A stretch of DNA of 54,181 nt from Acidimicrobiales bacterium (GTDB lineage Bacteria > Actinomycetota > Acidimicrobiia > Acidimicrobiales > GCA-2861595). Where the stretch lies: the NCBI GenBank assembly GCA_035540975.1, contig DATLFN010000029.1, positions 1 to 54,181 on the forward strand, in the 5' to 3' direction. Below the pieces are notes generated by a model that was given only the letters and a program-made list of their open reading frames with translations, had not been told where the DNA came from and made no database searches. Shown here piece after piece: positions 1 to 8,854 of this stretch; position 1 is the stretch's first letter; every line of letters begins with the position of its first letter. A program made the translations under genes and the position numbers.

Positions 1-1988
1 CCCACGCCGCCCACGCAACCCACGGGGACCATGCGGCGATGTTCCGCACGCGGTTCTGGGCGAGCCTGGCGCTCACCATCCCGGTGGTGCTCTACAGCGA
101 GATGCTGATGGACCTCACCGGGTGGATGCCCCCGGCGTTCAGCGGAGACCGGTGGGTCGCCCCTGTCCTCGGCACGCTCACGTTCCTCTACGGCGGCCCC
201 GTGTTCCTCCGCGGCGGCCTCGACGAGCTGCGGCGCCGCCGGCCGGGGATGATGCTCCTCGTCTCCATGGGCCTCCTGGTCGCCTTCGGCGCCTCGGCGG
301 CCACGCAGCTCGACCTGCTCGACGTCGACCTGTGGGCCGAGCTGGCCACCCTCACCACCGTCATGCTGCTGGGCCACTGGCTCGAGATGCGGGCCCTCGG
401 CCAGGCCAAGGGTGCCCTGGCGGCGCTCGCCGCCCTCCTCCCGGACGAGGCGGAGCGCGTGACGGGAACCGGCACCGAGACGGTGGCGCTGGCCGACCTC
501 CGGGCCGGGGACGTCGTCCTCGTGCGCCCCGGCGGCCGTGTCCCCGCCGACGGCGTGGTGACGGAGGGCGACGCCGAGCTCGACGAGTCGATGGTCACCG
601 GCGAGTCGCGGCCCGTGGCCAAGCGCCCGGGCGACCGGGTCGTCGCCGGCACGGTGGCGACCGACTCGTCCATCCGCCTCCGGGTGGACGCCGTGGGCGA
701 GGACACCGCGCTCGCCGGCATCCAGCGCCTGGTCGCCCAGGCCGAGGCGTCCCGGTCGCGGGCCCAGGCGCTGGCCGACCGGGCCGCCGCCCTGCTGTTC
801 TACGTGGCCGCCGTCGCCGGCACGGCGACCTTCCTGGCCTGGTACCTCTCGGGCGACACCGAGCACGCCTTCGTGAGGACGGTCACCGTCCTGGTGATCG
901 CCTGCCCGCACGCCCTCGGCCTGGCCATCCCGCTGGTGGTGAGCCTGTCCACGTCGATCGCCGCCCGGGCCGGGATCCTGGTGAAGGACCGCCTCGCCCT
1001 CGAACGGATGCGCACGGTCGACGCCGTGCTGTTCGACAAGACCGGCACGCTGACCAAGGGCAACCACGGCGTCACCGGCGTCGCCACCACGACCGCCGCC
1101 GCGGCCGACGAGGACGAGCTGCTCGGCCTGGCCGCCGCCGTGGAGTCCGATTCGGAGCACCCGTTGGCCAAGGCCATCGTCGCCTTCGCCCGCACGCAGG
1201 GGGTCGCACCCCGCACCGCATCCGGCTTCCGGTCGATCACGGGCCGGGGCGTGGAGGCGATCGTCGACGGCGAGCGGGTGGCGGTCGGGGGCCCCAACCT
1301 CCTCCGCACCCGCGGCGTGGACGAGCCGGCCGCCCTGGCCGCCACCACCGACGGCTGGCGGGCGCGGGGGGCGGCCGTCCTCTACGTCCTCCGGGGCGAC
1401 GAGGTGGCCGGCGCCCTGGCGCTGGAGGACGAGATCCGGCCCGAGTCGCGTGAGGCGGTCGACGCCCTGCACCGGCTCGGCGTCAAGGTGGTCATGATCA
1501 CCGGCGACGCCCGCCAGGTGGCCGACGCCGTGGGCGCCGAGCTCGGCATCGACGAGGTGTTCGCCGAGGTGCTGCCCGAGGACAAGGACTCGGCGGTCAC
1601 CGGCCTCCAGGCCCGGGGGCTGCGGGTGGCCATGGTGGGTGACGGGGTGAACGACGCTCCTGCCCTGGCCCGGGCCGACGTCGGCGTCGCCATCGGGGCG
1701 GGGACCGACGTCGCCATCGAGTCGGCCGGGGTCGTCCTCGCCTCGTCCGATCCCCGGGCCGTCCTCGGCGTCATCCGCCTGTCGCGGGCGAGCTACCGCA
1801 AGATGGTCCAGAACCTGGTGTGGGGCGCCGGGTACAACCTGTTCGCCATCCCCCTGGCGGCCGGCGTCCTGGCGTGGGCGGGCGTCACCCTCGCCCCGGC
1901 GGTGGCGGCGGTGCTGATGAGCGCGTCGACCGTGGTCGTCGCCGTCAACGCCCAGCTGCTGCGCCGGGTCGACCTGTCGCACCGCTGA
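1..1988 (+). CDS. P1B-type heavy-metal ATPase, CPH class (CopB-like), 5' end outside window
   Basis: Membrane ATPase that would pump a soft metal, most likely copper, out of the cytoplasm. Numbering from the ATG at 39: actuator TGES at 187-190, membrane metal motif CPH at 289-291, phosphorylation motif DKTGT at 333, an SEHP nucleotide-site motif, and GDGVND with its Asp near 535. C-terminal helices carry YN and MSxST motifs usual for the CPH class. The frame stays open upstream of 39 to the window edge and encodes four His in twelve residues (HAAHATHGDHAA), as in the His-rich N-terminus of CopB proteins, so the ATG at 39 is probably internal and the gene truncated by the window. Family is clear; metal specificity is inferred. 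Confidence 0.93.
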   Translation, partial: HAAHATHGDHAAMFRTRFWASLALTIPVVLYSEMLMDLTGWMPPAFSGDRWVAPVLGTLTFLYGGPVFLRGGLDELRRRRPGMMLLVSMGLLVAFGASAATQLDLLDVDLWAELATLTTVMLLGHWLEMRALGQAKGALAALAALLPDEAERVTGTGTETVALADLRAGDVVLVRPGGRVPADGVVTEGDAELDESMVTGESRPVAKRPGDRVVAGTVATDSSIRLRVDAVGEDTALAGIQRLVAQAEASRSRAQALADRAAALLFYVAAVAGTATFLAWYLSGDTEHAFVRTVTVLVIACPHALGLAIPLVVSLSTSIAARAGILVKDRLALERMRTVDAVLFDKTGTLTKGNHGVTGVATTTAAAADEDELLGLAAAVESDSEHPLAKAIVAFARTQGVAPRTASGFRSITGRGVEAIVDGERVAVGGPNLLRTRGVDEPAALAATTDGWRARGAAVLYVLRGDEVAGALALEDEIRPESREAVDALHRLGVKVVMITGDARQVADAVGAELGIDEVFAEVLPEDKDSAVTGLQARGLRVAMVGDGVNDAPALARADVGVAIGAGTDVAIESAGVVLASSDPRAVLGVIRLSRASYRKMVQNLVWGAGYNLFAIPLAAGVLAWAGVTLAPAVAAVLMSASTVVVAVNAQLLRRVDLSHR

Positions 1989-2042
1989 CCTCCCGGCTCG
2001 TGCGGCGCCGGCCCTTCGGGCGGCCGGCGCCGTACCGGCGCG

Positions 2043-2411
2043 TCAGGGCGACAACCGGTCGAGCAGCCAACGGGGGCCGACGACGCCCGCCCCCACGGCG
2101 CGCACGCGGGCCGCCAGGGCCCGGTCGGCGGACACGACGGTCACCACGCCGGCCGGAGCCGCCGAGGCGGCGGCGGCGATGGTCTCGTCGCCCTCACCCG
2201 GCGCGTGGACCACCCGGACGCCGTCCTCGTCGCCCTCCTTCGCCCCGCCCCGGGCCGCGCCCTCGAGGACGACCACGACCGGTGCGCCGACCCGCCCGTC
2301 GGCCACCGCCACCCGCACGGCGTGGACGAGCCCGGCGGCGGCCCCCGCCCGGTCGCGCCACCACCCGTCGGGCCGGGAGCCGACCACGTTGGCGGCGTCC
2401 ACGACGAGCAC
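2043..2411 (-). CDS. Small NYN/PIN-like nuclease-fold protein
   Basis: 122 aa from a GTG. It opens with a hydrophobic strand and VVDAANVVG, then WWRDR, and later has alternating Val-rich strands and acidic residues (GDE near residue 75, SADRAL near 94). This layout fits small NYN/PIN-type metal-dependent nuclease folds; related actinobacterial proteins are often labelled NTP pyrophosphohydrolase without proof. The first Asp and the later acidic residues would be metal ligands. It is convergent with the metal ATPase and lies about 100 bases downstream of a flavoprotein gene on the same strand. No clear ribosome site precedes the GTG. Fold assignment is moderate; substrate unknown. Confidence 0.6.
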   Translation of the reverse strand: MLVVDAANVVGSRPDGWWRDRAGAAAGLVHAVRVAVADGRVGAPVVVVLEGAARGGAKEGDEDGVRVVHAPGEGDETIAAAASAAPAGVVTVVSADRALAARVRAVGAGVVGPRWLLDRLSP

Positions 2412-2507
2412 CGGCTCAGGTTCGCGCGTGCACGGCGACGACGGCCGGTGCCGGTATCCGCCCGGTGACGTGCCGGCACGTGACCACCGCCCGGCGGGTG
2501 GCGGCCG

Positions 2508-3536
2508 CTACGACGACCGGCGGGCGCCGCCCGCCCCCCGATCCGCCGTCTTCGGCATGCGCACGACGAGGTCGGACGGTGCCGTGGGGTCGGCGTTGCC
2601 CCGCTGGGCCCCGAGCGGGCGCTCCAGCCGGAACAGGGCGGGCATGCCCTCCTGGTGGGCGACGGGGGAGAACAGGTCCCGGGCGACGAAGCGGGACCGG
2701 ATGGCGGCCAGGGTGGCCGGGTCGGGGACGTGCTTCTGGTTGAAGTAGTGCTCCTGGTAGATGAACTCCTCGGCCGCGCCCATGTCGGAGAGCGCCGTCG
2801 CCATGTCCTCCGTCATCGCCCCGTTCCCGCACAGGTAGAAGCGGTTGCCCCCGAGGGCGGGGAGCAGAGGCGGGACGGACTCGGTGAGCCTTCCCCGCAG
2901 CCCACGCCACGCCGGGGACGGCTGCGACAGCGAGACGTGGTACGAGAAGCCCGGGAAGCGGCGGGCCACCTCGTCGAGGTCGTCGGTGAGGCAGATGTCG
3001 TCCTCCAGCCGGAGCCCCCAGTAGAGGGTGACCCGGCGCCGGAAGCCGGCGTCGGCCAGGTAGGAGACGAGGGCGTGGAACGGACCGACGCCCACGCCGG
3101 TGGCCAGGAGGACGAGGTCCCGGTCCTCGTCGCGGGGCACCATCGCTCGCCCCGTCGGGGCCCGGAAGGCCAGCACCTCGCCGGGCTGCATCGAGCCGAG
3201 GTAGCGGGACACCGGCCCGTCGGCGACGACCCGCACGATCAGCTCGAACGTCCCGTCGTCGCCCGGAGGAGAGAAGATGCAGTACGGGCTGCGGGCGTAC
3301 CCGACCCCGTCGACGTGGTACTCGACGCCGACGAACTGGCCGGGCAGGTGCTCGAACGGGCCGCCGTCGACGACGCGGAAGCGCAGGCGCACGGTGCCCG
3401 TGGGCGCCACCGTGGTGGCGGACAGCACCTCGGCCCGGCGGTCGTAGCGGCTCTTCCGGCTCCACCCGCCGGCCACCGCGGCGGCCGCGGCCTCGCTCGG
3501 CGTGAGGCGGCCGGGAACGGACGCCGGCGGTGTCAC
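2508..3536 (-). CDS. Ferredoxin-NADP reductase-like FAD/NAD(P) oxidoreductase
   Basis: 342 aa flavoprotein. The N-terminal half is an FAD-binding barrel with GQFVGVEY and [11 protein letters not shown] (a variant of the usual RxYS flavin motif). The C-terminal half is a nucleotide-binding domain with [11 protein letters not shown], then [12 protein letters not shown] and a terminal EHYFN region, like bacterial Fpr-type reductases. It should pass electrons between NAD(P)H and a ferredoxin or oxygenase; the partner is not next to it. The frame is open further upstream, but the GTG at 3536 is preferred: AGGAGGA sits 9-15 bases upstream (3545-3551) and the longer N-terminus is Arg/Pro-rich and unlike the family. 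It is divergent from the mycothiol dehydrogenase. Confidence 0.82.
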   Translation of the reverse strand: MTPPASVPGRLTPSEAAAAAVAGGWSRKSRYDRRAEVLSATTVAPTGTVRLRFRVVDGGPFEHLPGQFVGVEYHVDGVGYARSPYCIFSPPGDDGTFELIVRVVADGPVSRYLGSMQPGEVLAFRAPTGRAMVPRDEDRDLVLLATGVGVGPFHALVSYLADAGFRRRVTLYWGLRLEDDICLTDDLDEVARRFPGFSYHVSLSQPSPAWRGLRGRLTESVPPLLPALGGNRFYLCGNGAMTEDMATALSDMGAAEEFIYQEHYFNQKHVPDPATLAAIRSRFVARDLFSPVAHQEGMPALFRLERPLGAQRGNADPTAPSDLVVRMPKTADRGAGGARRSS

Positions 3537-3676
3537 GGGACTGGTCCTCCTCGGCGAGCGGGGTCCGCCCTTCCCGCCGATTCTACCCGCCCTGCCCGCG
3601 AAATCCCGGTCGGGACGCCGGCGGGCGTGCCCCGCGCGACGATGGCCGGGACCCGGCGAGCGAGGGGAGCGGCGCG

Positions 3677-4762
3677 ATGGCACGCGAGGTGCGAGGGGTG
3701 GTCGCCCGGGCCAAGGGCGAGCCCGTCTCGGTGGAGACGATCGTCGTGCCCGACCCCGGCGAGGGGGACGTCGTGGTCCGGGTGCAGGCGTGTGGGGTGT
3801 GCCACACCGACCTCCACTACCGGGACGGCGGGATCGCCGACGACTTCCCGTTCCTGCTGGGCCACGAGGCGGCGGGCGTGGTCGAGCAGGTCGGACCGGA
3901 CGCCGGGGACCTGGCGCCGGGTGACTACGTCGTCATCGCCTGGCGGGCGCCGTGCGGGACGTGCCGGTCGTGCAGCCGGGGCCGGCCCTGGTACTGCTTC
4001 GCCAGCCGCAACGCCTCCCGGCCCATGACGCTCGCCGACGGCACGCCGCTCAGCCCCGCCCTCGGCATCGGCGCCTTCGCCGACCTCACGCTGGTGGCCG
4101 CCGGGCAGGCGGTGAGGATCGACCCCCGTGCCCGCCCGGAGGCGGCCGGGCTGATCGGCTGCGGCGTGATGGCCGGGTTCGGCGCGGCGGTGAACACCGC
4201 CGGCGTGGGCCTGGGCGACACGGTGGCCGTCATCGGCTGCGGTGGCGTGGGGAGCGCGGCCGTCGCCGCCTCGGCCCTGGTCGGGGCGCGGAGGGTGATC
4301 GCCGTGGACGTCGATCCCCGCAAGCTGGAGTGGGCGACGCGCTTCGGTGCCACCGACACCGTCGACGCTCGCAGCACCGACCCGGTGGAGGCGATCCGGG
4401 CGCTCACCGACGGGTTCGGGGCGGACGTGGTGATCGACGCCGTCGGCCGGCCCGAGACGTTCCAGCAGGCGTTCTACGCCCGGGACCACGCCGGGGTCCT
4501 CGTGCAGGTCGGCGTCCCCACGCCGGCCATGCGCCTCGACGTGCCCCTCGTGGACGTGTTCAGCCGGGGCGGGGCCGTCAAGCCGTCCTGGTACGGCGAC
4601 TGCCTGCCGTCCCGTGACTTCCCCCGCCTCATCGACCTCTACCTGTCGGGGCGGTTCGACCTCGGCGGCTTCGTCACCGAGACCGTGAAGATCGACCAGG
4701 TGGAGCAGGCCTTCGAGAAGATGCACGCCGGCGACGTGCTCCGTTCGGTCGTGGTCCTCTGA
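3677..4762 (+). CDS. mscR: S-(hydroxymethyl)mycothiol dehydrogenase (zinc alcohol dehydrogenase family)
   Basis: 361 aa. Oxidises the formaldehyde-mycothiol adduct (or nitrosomycothiol) with NAD in the cytoplasm. Catalytic zinc ligands appear in CGVCHTD (Cys42) and LGHEAAG (His63); the four-Cys structural zinc site is CGTCRSC with a following Cys; the Rossmann glycines are GCGGVGS. The region [15 protein letters not shown] near the C-terminus is characteristic of the mycothiol enzyme. The ATG at 3677 has GAGGGGAG about 10 bases upstream and gives the family's usual N-terminus. The stop is 13 bases before a metallo-beta-lactamase-fold gene, the same pairing seen for the M. tuberculosis homologue. 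Its presence implies that the organism makes mycothiol. Confidence 0.93.
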   Translation: MAREVRGVVARAKGEPVSVETIVVPDPGEGDVVVRVQACGVCHTDLHYRDGGIADDFPFLLGHEAAGVVEQVGPDAGDLAPGDYVVIAWRAPCGTCRSCSRGRPWYCFASRNASRPMTLADGTPLSPALGIGAFADLTLVAAGQAVRIDPRARPEAAGLIGCGVMAGFGAAVNTAGVGLGDTVAVIGCGGVGSAAVAASALVGARRVIAVDVDPRKLEWATRFGATDTVDARSTDPVEAIRALTDGFGADVVIDAVGRPETFQQAFYARDHAGVLVQVGVPTPAMRLDVPLVDVFSRGGAVKPSWYGDCLPSRDFPRLIDLYLSGRFDLGGFVTETVKIDQVEQAFEKMHAGDVLRSVVVL

Positions 4763-4775
4763 GGCGGCCGCCGGC

Positions 4776-5384
4776 GTGAGGATCGACCTCGTCCGCACCG
4801 CCGGCGTGTTCTCGCTCGACGGCGAGGACTTCGACGTGGAGAACAACGTCTGGGTCGTGGGCGACGACGAGGAGTGCGTCGTGGTCGATGCCGCCCACGA
4901 CCCTTCGCCCATCGTCGACGCGGTGGGCGGCCGGCGGGTGGTGCTGCTGGTGTGCACCCACGGCCACAACGACCACGTCAACGCGGCCCCCGGCGTGGCG
5001 GACGCCACCGGCGCGCCCGTCGCCATCCACCGGGACGACCGCATGTTGTGGGACGCCGTCCACCCCGACCGGGAGCCCGACGTCGACCTGGCCGACGTGC
5101 CGTCGATCGATGTCGCCGGCGCCCGCCTCGAGGTCCTCCACACGCCCGGCCACTCGCCCGGCGGCGTGTGCCTGCACGTGCCGGCCGAGGGCGTGGTGTT
5201 CTCGGGCGACACGCTGTTCCAGGGCGGGCCGGGCGCCACCGGGCGGTCGTTCTCCGACCGGGGCACGCTCGTGGCGTCCATCCGGTCGAGGCTGCTCGTC
5301 CTCCCGCCCGAGACGGTGGTGCACACCGGCCACGGGCCGTCGACCACCATCGGGGCGGAGGCGCCCGGGATCCCGGGCGGTTGA
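4776..5384 (+). CDS. Metallo-beta-lactamase-fold hydrolase partnered with MscR
   Basis: 202 aa, GTG start, 13 bases after mscR, so probably one transcript. The metal-binding signature HGHNDH (HxHxDH) is near residue 66; a further His lies in HTPGHSPGG, Asp in FSGDTLF and the last His in VHTGHGPST. The layout matches glyoxalase II-like hydrolases. From the conserved pairing, a likely role is hydrolysis of S-formylmycothiol, the product of MscR, releasing formate and free mycothiol. That role is inference; the fold and two-metal site are directly visible. Confidence 0.88.
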   Translation: MRIDLVRTAGVFSLDGEDFDVENNVWVVGDDEECVVVDAAHDPSPIVDAVGGRRVVLLVCTHGHNDHVNAAPGVADATGAPVAIHRDDRMLWDAVHPDREPDVDLADVPSIDVAGARLEVLHTPGHSPGGVCLHVPAEGVVFSGDTLFQGGPGATGRSFSDRGTLVASIRSRLLVLPPETVVHTGHGPSTTIGAEAPGIPGG

Positions 5385-5487
5385 CGGTCGGCTCCCGTGC
5401 TTCTTTGTCGAGAAACCGACCTGGGAGGTGGAAAGGTGACCGAAGAAGCGCGGGCCGCCCTCGCCGCCTGCCCGACTCAGATCAGAC

Positions 5488-5706
5488 TCACGCCGCCCGG
5501 CGGGCGCCGGTGCGCCACTCCCAGGCGTCCACCACCGCCGAGGCGCGGACGAACACGTCCGTGCCGGCGGCGAAGAGCCACACCGTGCCCGGGGACGGCC
5601 GGGCGGAGACGAGCGTGGCGTCGTCGATGCGTGACCCGTCGGCCAGGGAGACGCCCACCTGGCGCCCCTCGAGGGTGCGGAGATCGGAGATCCGGCGAGG
5701 CGTCAT
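5488..5706 (-). CDS. Tiny barrel-like protein A, coupled to fdhD (paralogue of 50055-50249)
   Basis: 72 aa. Its ATG overlaps the fdhD stop as ATGA (5703-5706), so translation is probably coupled, and AGGGAGGA lies about 5 bases upstream. The sequence is short alternating hydrophobic strands (VGVSLADGS, TVWLFAAG, DVFVRASAVVD) with a terminal WEWR, suggesting a small SH3- or LSM-like barrel. It aligns over almost its full length with the 64 aa protein at 50055-50249: shared DLRxLxGRxVxVxL, DxSxI, VWL, FV, VVDxWExR. Function unknown. The pattern looks like a ligand- or RNA-binding adaptor, but nothing in the sequence proves it. Confidence 0.75.
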   Translation of the reverse strand: MTPRRISDLRTLEGRQVGVSLADGSRIDDATLVSARPSPGTVWLFAAGTDVFVRASAVVDAWEWRTGARRAA

Positions 5707-6578
5707 GGCTGTCCTCCCTCGTTCCATAGCAACGTAGGTCCGTCGCCGGAGGGATGCGCGGATGGCCCGTCCTGATACGGCGCATCCGAGAACGGCGCCG
5801 GCGCGTAGACGTTCATCGACGACGGGCGCAGGAACCCGACGAGGGTGAGGTTGGCGCGCCGGGCGGTCTCGACGGCCAGCGACGACGGGCCGCTGACGGC
5901 CGCCACCAGGCCGAACCCGGCCGCCCATGCCTTCTGCACCATCTCGAAGGACGCCCGGCCGCTGACGAACAGCGCCGCCCCGCCCGCCGGGAACCGGCCG
6001 TCCAGCAGGAGACGGCCCACGACCTTGTCCACGGCGTTGTGCCGGCCGACGTCCTCGCGCACGACGCCCACGTCGCCGGTCGCGGGGTCGAAGGACGCGG
6101 CGGCGTGCACCGAGCCGGTGGCCTCGAACAGCGACTGGGAGGCGCGCACGGCGGCGGGCACGGCGGCCAGCACGACCGGGTCGGCGGCAAGGGGGGCGGG
6201 CAGCGGGGCGAGGCGCGCCGCCAGCGACTCGATCGACGCGTGGCCGCACAGGCCGCAGGCGGCGCCGACGGTGCCGAGCCTCGCCGGCGCGGCGGGGGCG
6301 ACGCCGCCCGTGTCGACGTCCACCACGTTGAAGCCCGTCCCCGCCGCCGGTCCCGTGGCGCAGTACCGGACCCGGCGGACGGGCGCCCCCGCCAGCAGCC
6401 CCTCGGCGGACAGGAAGCCGACGGCCAGCTCGAAGTCGTGGCCCGGCGTGCGCATGGTCGTGGCGACGAGGCGGCCGTCGAGGCGGACCTCCAGCGGCTC
6501 CTCCACGATGACCGAGTCCGGCCGCACGCCCCTGCCGGGCGTCGAGACGAGCACCTCCCGGCGACGGCCCCGTGCCAC
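5703..6578 (-). CDS. fdhD: Formate dehydrogenase accessory sulfurtransferase FdhD
   Basis: 291 aa. FdhD moves sulfur to the molybdenum or tungsten cofactor before insertion into formate dehydrogenase. Diagnostic features: an early EEPLEVR, PGHDFELAVGFL, the CGLCG Cys pair, and DVGRHNAVDK, then SGRASFEM. The GTG at 6578 is chosen because TACGGT (6586-6591, minus strand) lies exactly 7 bases before it, the leaderless pattern seen all over this window; a GTG three codons upstream is possible. The 3' end overlaps small protein A by 4 bases. No formate dehydrogenase gene is in the window; mobA at 10635 belongs to the same cofactor pathway. Confidence 0.95.
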   Translation of the reverse strand: MARGRRREVLVSTPGRGVRPDSVIVEEPLEVRLDGRLVATTMRTPGHDFELAVGFLSAEGLLAGAPVRRVRYCATGPAAGTGFNVVDVDTGGVAPAAPARLGTVGAACGLCGHASIESLAARLAPLPAPLAADPVVLAAVPAAVRASQSLFEATGSVHAAASFDPATGDVGVVREDVGRHNAVDKVVGRLLLDGRFPAGGAALFVSGRASFEMVQKAWAAGFGLVAAVSGPSSLAVETARRANLTLVGFLRPSSMNVYAPAPFSDAPYQDGPSAHPSGDGPTLLWNEGGQP

Positions 6579-6585
6579 GCCGCCC

Positions 6586-6591
6586 ACCGTA
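6586..6591 (-). promoter_or_regulatory. -10 element of fdhD
   Basis: TACGGT on the minus strand, seven bases before GTG 6578. It predicts a leaderless or nearly leaderless transcript. No good -35 seen. Confidence 0.6.
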
Positions 6592-6633
6592 GGGGACCTC
6601 CGACGCCGCGACCGCCCGCCCCGGGCAGCGCGT

Positions 6634-6639
6634 TATCGT
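6634..6639 (+). promoter_or_regulatory. -10 element of the 6647 gene
   Basis: TATCGT followed by seven bases and GTG 6647. Start of transcription predicted at 6646-6647. Divergent from the fdhD -10, 43 bases away. Confidence 0.6.
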
Positions 6640-6646
6640 CGGCCGA

Positions 6647-7447
6647 GTGAACGACCGCGAGGTGATCGACGCCTTCCTGACCGGCGGGGCGAAGCGGGCC
6701 TTCGGCCCCTCGCTGCACATCGAGAACAACTCGTTGATCCTCAACGGCTGGTGGCACGCCGCGCTGCGGATCGCCGACGGCGTCTACGTCGTCCGCAACG
6801 AGGAGCCACGGGAGGACCGCGCCCCGCTGGACGAGCTGCTGGGGGCCCTCGTCGGGCTCGGGCTCTCGCAGGTGGCGCTCGACCATCCGTACATCCAGCC
6901 CATCACCTACACCGAGATCTCCCTCGGCCAGGTCTCGTGGTCGCTGTGGGCCACCGACCTGGCCACCGGCGAGGCGGCGCTGGCGGACCGCGCCTCGGCC
7001 GAGACGTTCTTCACCGACACCGACACCGACAGCGCCTTCTTCGACGCCTCGGGCGATCCCAGGGACGCCGACTTCAGCGCCGAGCTGGGGGGCGCGCGCC
7101 GGGTGGCCGGGCTGCCCGCGGCCCTCGTGCTCACCGTCGGCGTCGAGCGCGAGCGGGCCGAGCAGCTGGGCGCCGAGCTGGACGACTGCCGGATCGTCAC
7201 CAAGTCGTTCGCCGAGTTCCCGCCCAGCGCCTGTGGCGCCCTCATCCCCGGCGTGGTGGTGGTCGACGCCAGCGACCGCACCGGCATCGAGTTCATCATG
7301 GAGCTCCGGGCGGAGGCGTGCGGTCGCTACGTGCCCGTGGTGGCGCTCACCGAGACGCCCGAGCTGCCGCTGGGCGCCGATTCGGTGGTCGACCTGCGCC
7401 AGCCGCCGAGCGCGTGGGCCGAGCCGGTCCGGGCCCTGCTCCCCTGA
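6647..7447 (+). CDS. Unknown protein with a degenerate receiver-like C-terminus
   Basis: 266 aa, leaderless-type GTG start. I do not recognise a named family. The first ~130 residues include Asn/Trp-rich ENNSLILNGWW and read as a mixed fold, followed by an acidic TDTDTDS stretch. The last ~130 residues resemble a CheY-like alpha/beta fold: hydrophobic strand ALVLTVG, GVVVVDAS with Asp at the place of a phospho-acceptor, PVVALTE, then SVVDLRQP. It could be a pseudo-receiver. It is 13 bases upstream of a Rieske ferredoxin gene on the same strand, so the two probably act together, perhaps in redox sensing; that is inference. Confidence 0.7.
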   Translation: MNDREVIDAFLTGGAKRAFGPSLHIENNSLILNGWWHAALRIADGVYVVRNEEPREDRAPLDELLGALVGLGLSQVALDHPYIQPITYTEISLGQVSWSLWATDLATGEAALADRASAETFFTDTDTDSAFFDASGDPRDADFSAELGGARRVAGLPAALVLTVGVERERAEQLGAELDDCRIVTKSFAEFPPSACGALIPGVVVVDASDRTGIEFIMELRAEACGRYVPVVALTETPELPLGADSVVDLRQPPSAWAEPVRALLP

Positions 7448-7460
7448 GGGCTCGGCCGGC

Positions 7461-7892
7461 GTGACGCCCGAGCCGCGCTGGGAGGCGGTGCTGCGCAGCG
7501 GGGACTGCGTCGCCGGCGACGACGACGGGCCCGCCTTCGCCGCCGTGCGGGTGGGCGACGCCGACCTGCTCGTCGCCCGGCTGCCCGGCGGGGAGGTGGT
7601 CGCCTTCGCCGCCGAGTGCCCGCACCTGTCGACCCCGCTGGACGGGGCCACGCGGCGAGACGGGCGGCTGCGCTGCGCCCGGCATCTCTACGAGTACGAC
7701 CTGCGCACCGGCGAGAACGTGGTGCCGGCGCGCGACGCGCCGCCGGCGTCGCTGTGGAGGCTCAGGCCCGGCTACCTGTCACGGCACCGGGTGCAGGAGC
7801 GCGACGGGTGGATCCTGGTGGCGGACCGCCCCGAGCCGCCGCCCGCCGCCTACGACGCCGGCCTCGAACGGAGCCCGACCCGGGCGGGGTGA
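7461..7892 (+). CDS. Rieske [2Fe-2S] ferredoxin-like protein
   Basis: 143 aa, GTG start, 13 bases after the preceding gene. The Rieske cluster ligands are visible as CPH (near residue 54) and CARH (near 73), separated by about 17 residues, as in small Rieske ferredoxins of oxygenase systems such as TmoC. It lacks a membrane anchor and an oxygenase catalytic domain, so it should be a soluble electron carrier. No oxygenase is adjacent; the only linked gene is the unknown protein upstream. It is convergent with a GAF-ANTAR gene 5 bases away. Confidence 0.85.
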   Translation: MTPEPRWEAVLRSGDCVAGDDDGPAFAAVRVGDADLLVARLPGGEVVAFAAECPHLSTPLDGATRRDGRLRCARHLYEYDLRTGENVVPARDAPPASLWRLRPGYLSRHRVQERDGWILVADRPEPPPAAYDAGLERSPTRAG

Positions 7893-7897
7893 CGCGA

Positions 7898-8713
7898 TCA
7901 GCCGGCGAGGCCGGCTCGGCCGACGTGCGAGCTGTCGGCGTTGCGCCGGTCGACGATGGAGCGGGCCACCTCGCTGAGCTTGCGGTTGGACCGCTGCGAC
8001 GCCCGCCGCAGCACGTCGAACGCCTGGTCCGACGACACGTTCTGGCTCGCCATGATGATGCCCTTCGCCTGGCCGATGATGTCCCTGTTCTCCAACGCCT
8101 GGGTCAGCTGCCGGGCCAGCAGCTCGGCCCGTTGGAGGGCGCACGCGTTGGCCAGCGTGATGGACGCCTGGTGGCCCAGGAGGCACGCCTGCTCCTCCGC
8201 GTCACCGAGCGCCCGCTCCCGGCGCGAGTAGAGGTTCAGCGCGCCCAGCGCCTCGTCGGCCACCGCCAGGGGAACGGACAGGGAACCGGCGATGCCGCTG
8301 GCGGCGGCCGGGCCGGCCAGCTCCGGCCAGCGCTGGTCGGTCGCGAACGAGTCGACCCGGACGACGTGGCGCTGCTGGACGGCGTCGAGGCAGGGGCCCT
8401 TGCGGGCCGCGTACTGCGCCCGGTCGAAGTCGACGGCGGCCGCAGCCGACGAGACCGACGTCGACACGCGGCCGTCCCGGGCGAGGGTGACGCTCGCCGC
8501 GTCGCACCCGGGGATGGCGGCGACGGCGACGGAGGTGACGCTCTCCAGCATGCGCTCGACGGTCGTCTCGCTGAGGAGCACGCCGGCCAGCTCGCGGAGC
8601 CCGCGTTCGAGGGGCCGGTCGTCGCATGCGGACGCCGGCGACATCCGCCCGTCGCTCTCCGGCCCCGGCGCCCGGCCCTCGGGGAGGTGCTGCGGTCCCG
8701 CGGGAATGGCCAC
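7898..8713 (-). CDS. GAF-ANTAR transcription antitermination regulator
   Basis: 271 aa from GTG 8713; ATG 8644 (248 aa) is an equally good start. A GAF sensor domain spans about residues 35-185 (VTSVAVAAIPGCDAASVTL through ALGALNLYS). A C-terminal ANTAR RNA-binding module follows (about 200-255) with AKGIIMASQNVSSDQAFDVL and an Arg/Ser-rich third helix. Such proteins bind paired hairpins in nascent RNA and stop termination in response to a signal at the GAF domain. No target hairpin pair is obvious next to the gene. Monocistronic by spacing. Confidence 0.9.
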   Translation of the reverse strand: MAIPAGPQHLPEGRAPGPESDGRMSPASACDDRPLERGLRELAGVLLSETTVERMLESVTSVAVAAIPGCDAASVTLARDGRVSTSVSSAAAAVDFDRAQYAARKGPCLDAVQQRHVVRVDSFATDQRWPELAGPAAASGIAGSLSVPLAVADEALGALNLYSRRERALGDAEEQACLLGHQASITLANACALQRAELLARQLTQALENRDIIGQAKGIIMASQNVSSDQAFDVLRRASQRSNRKLSEVARSIVDRRNADSSHVGRAGLAG

Positions 8714-8854
8714 TCCGTGGCGGTACCCACCTCGGGTCCGTTCCTATCGACTCAGCGGTCCCGCACGGTGCCGGTCACTCTGCGTAGCCGGTGGCCCAGC
8801 CCCTCGTCGACGTCCCGGTCGGGCTCCCTGGCCGGCGCCGTGCCCGCCGGCTCG

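Noticed and set aside
5436-5729. A GTG-started frame with GGGAGG upstream after the metallo-hydrolase
   Set aside because: Becomes Arg/Pro-rich after 20 codons and lies antisense to the coupled fdhD/small protein A pair, which has better support.
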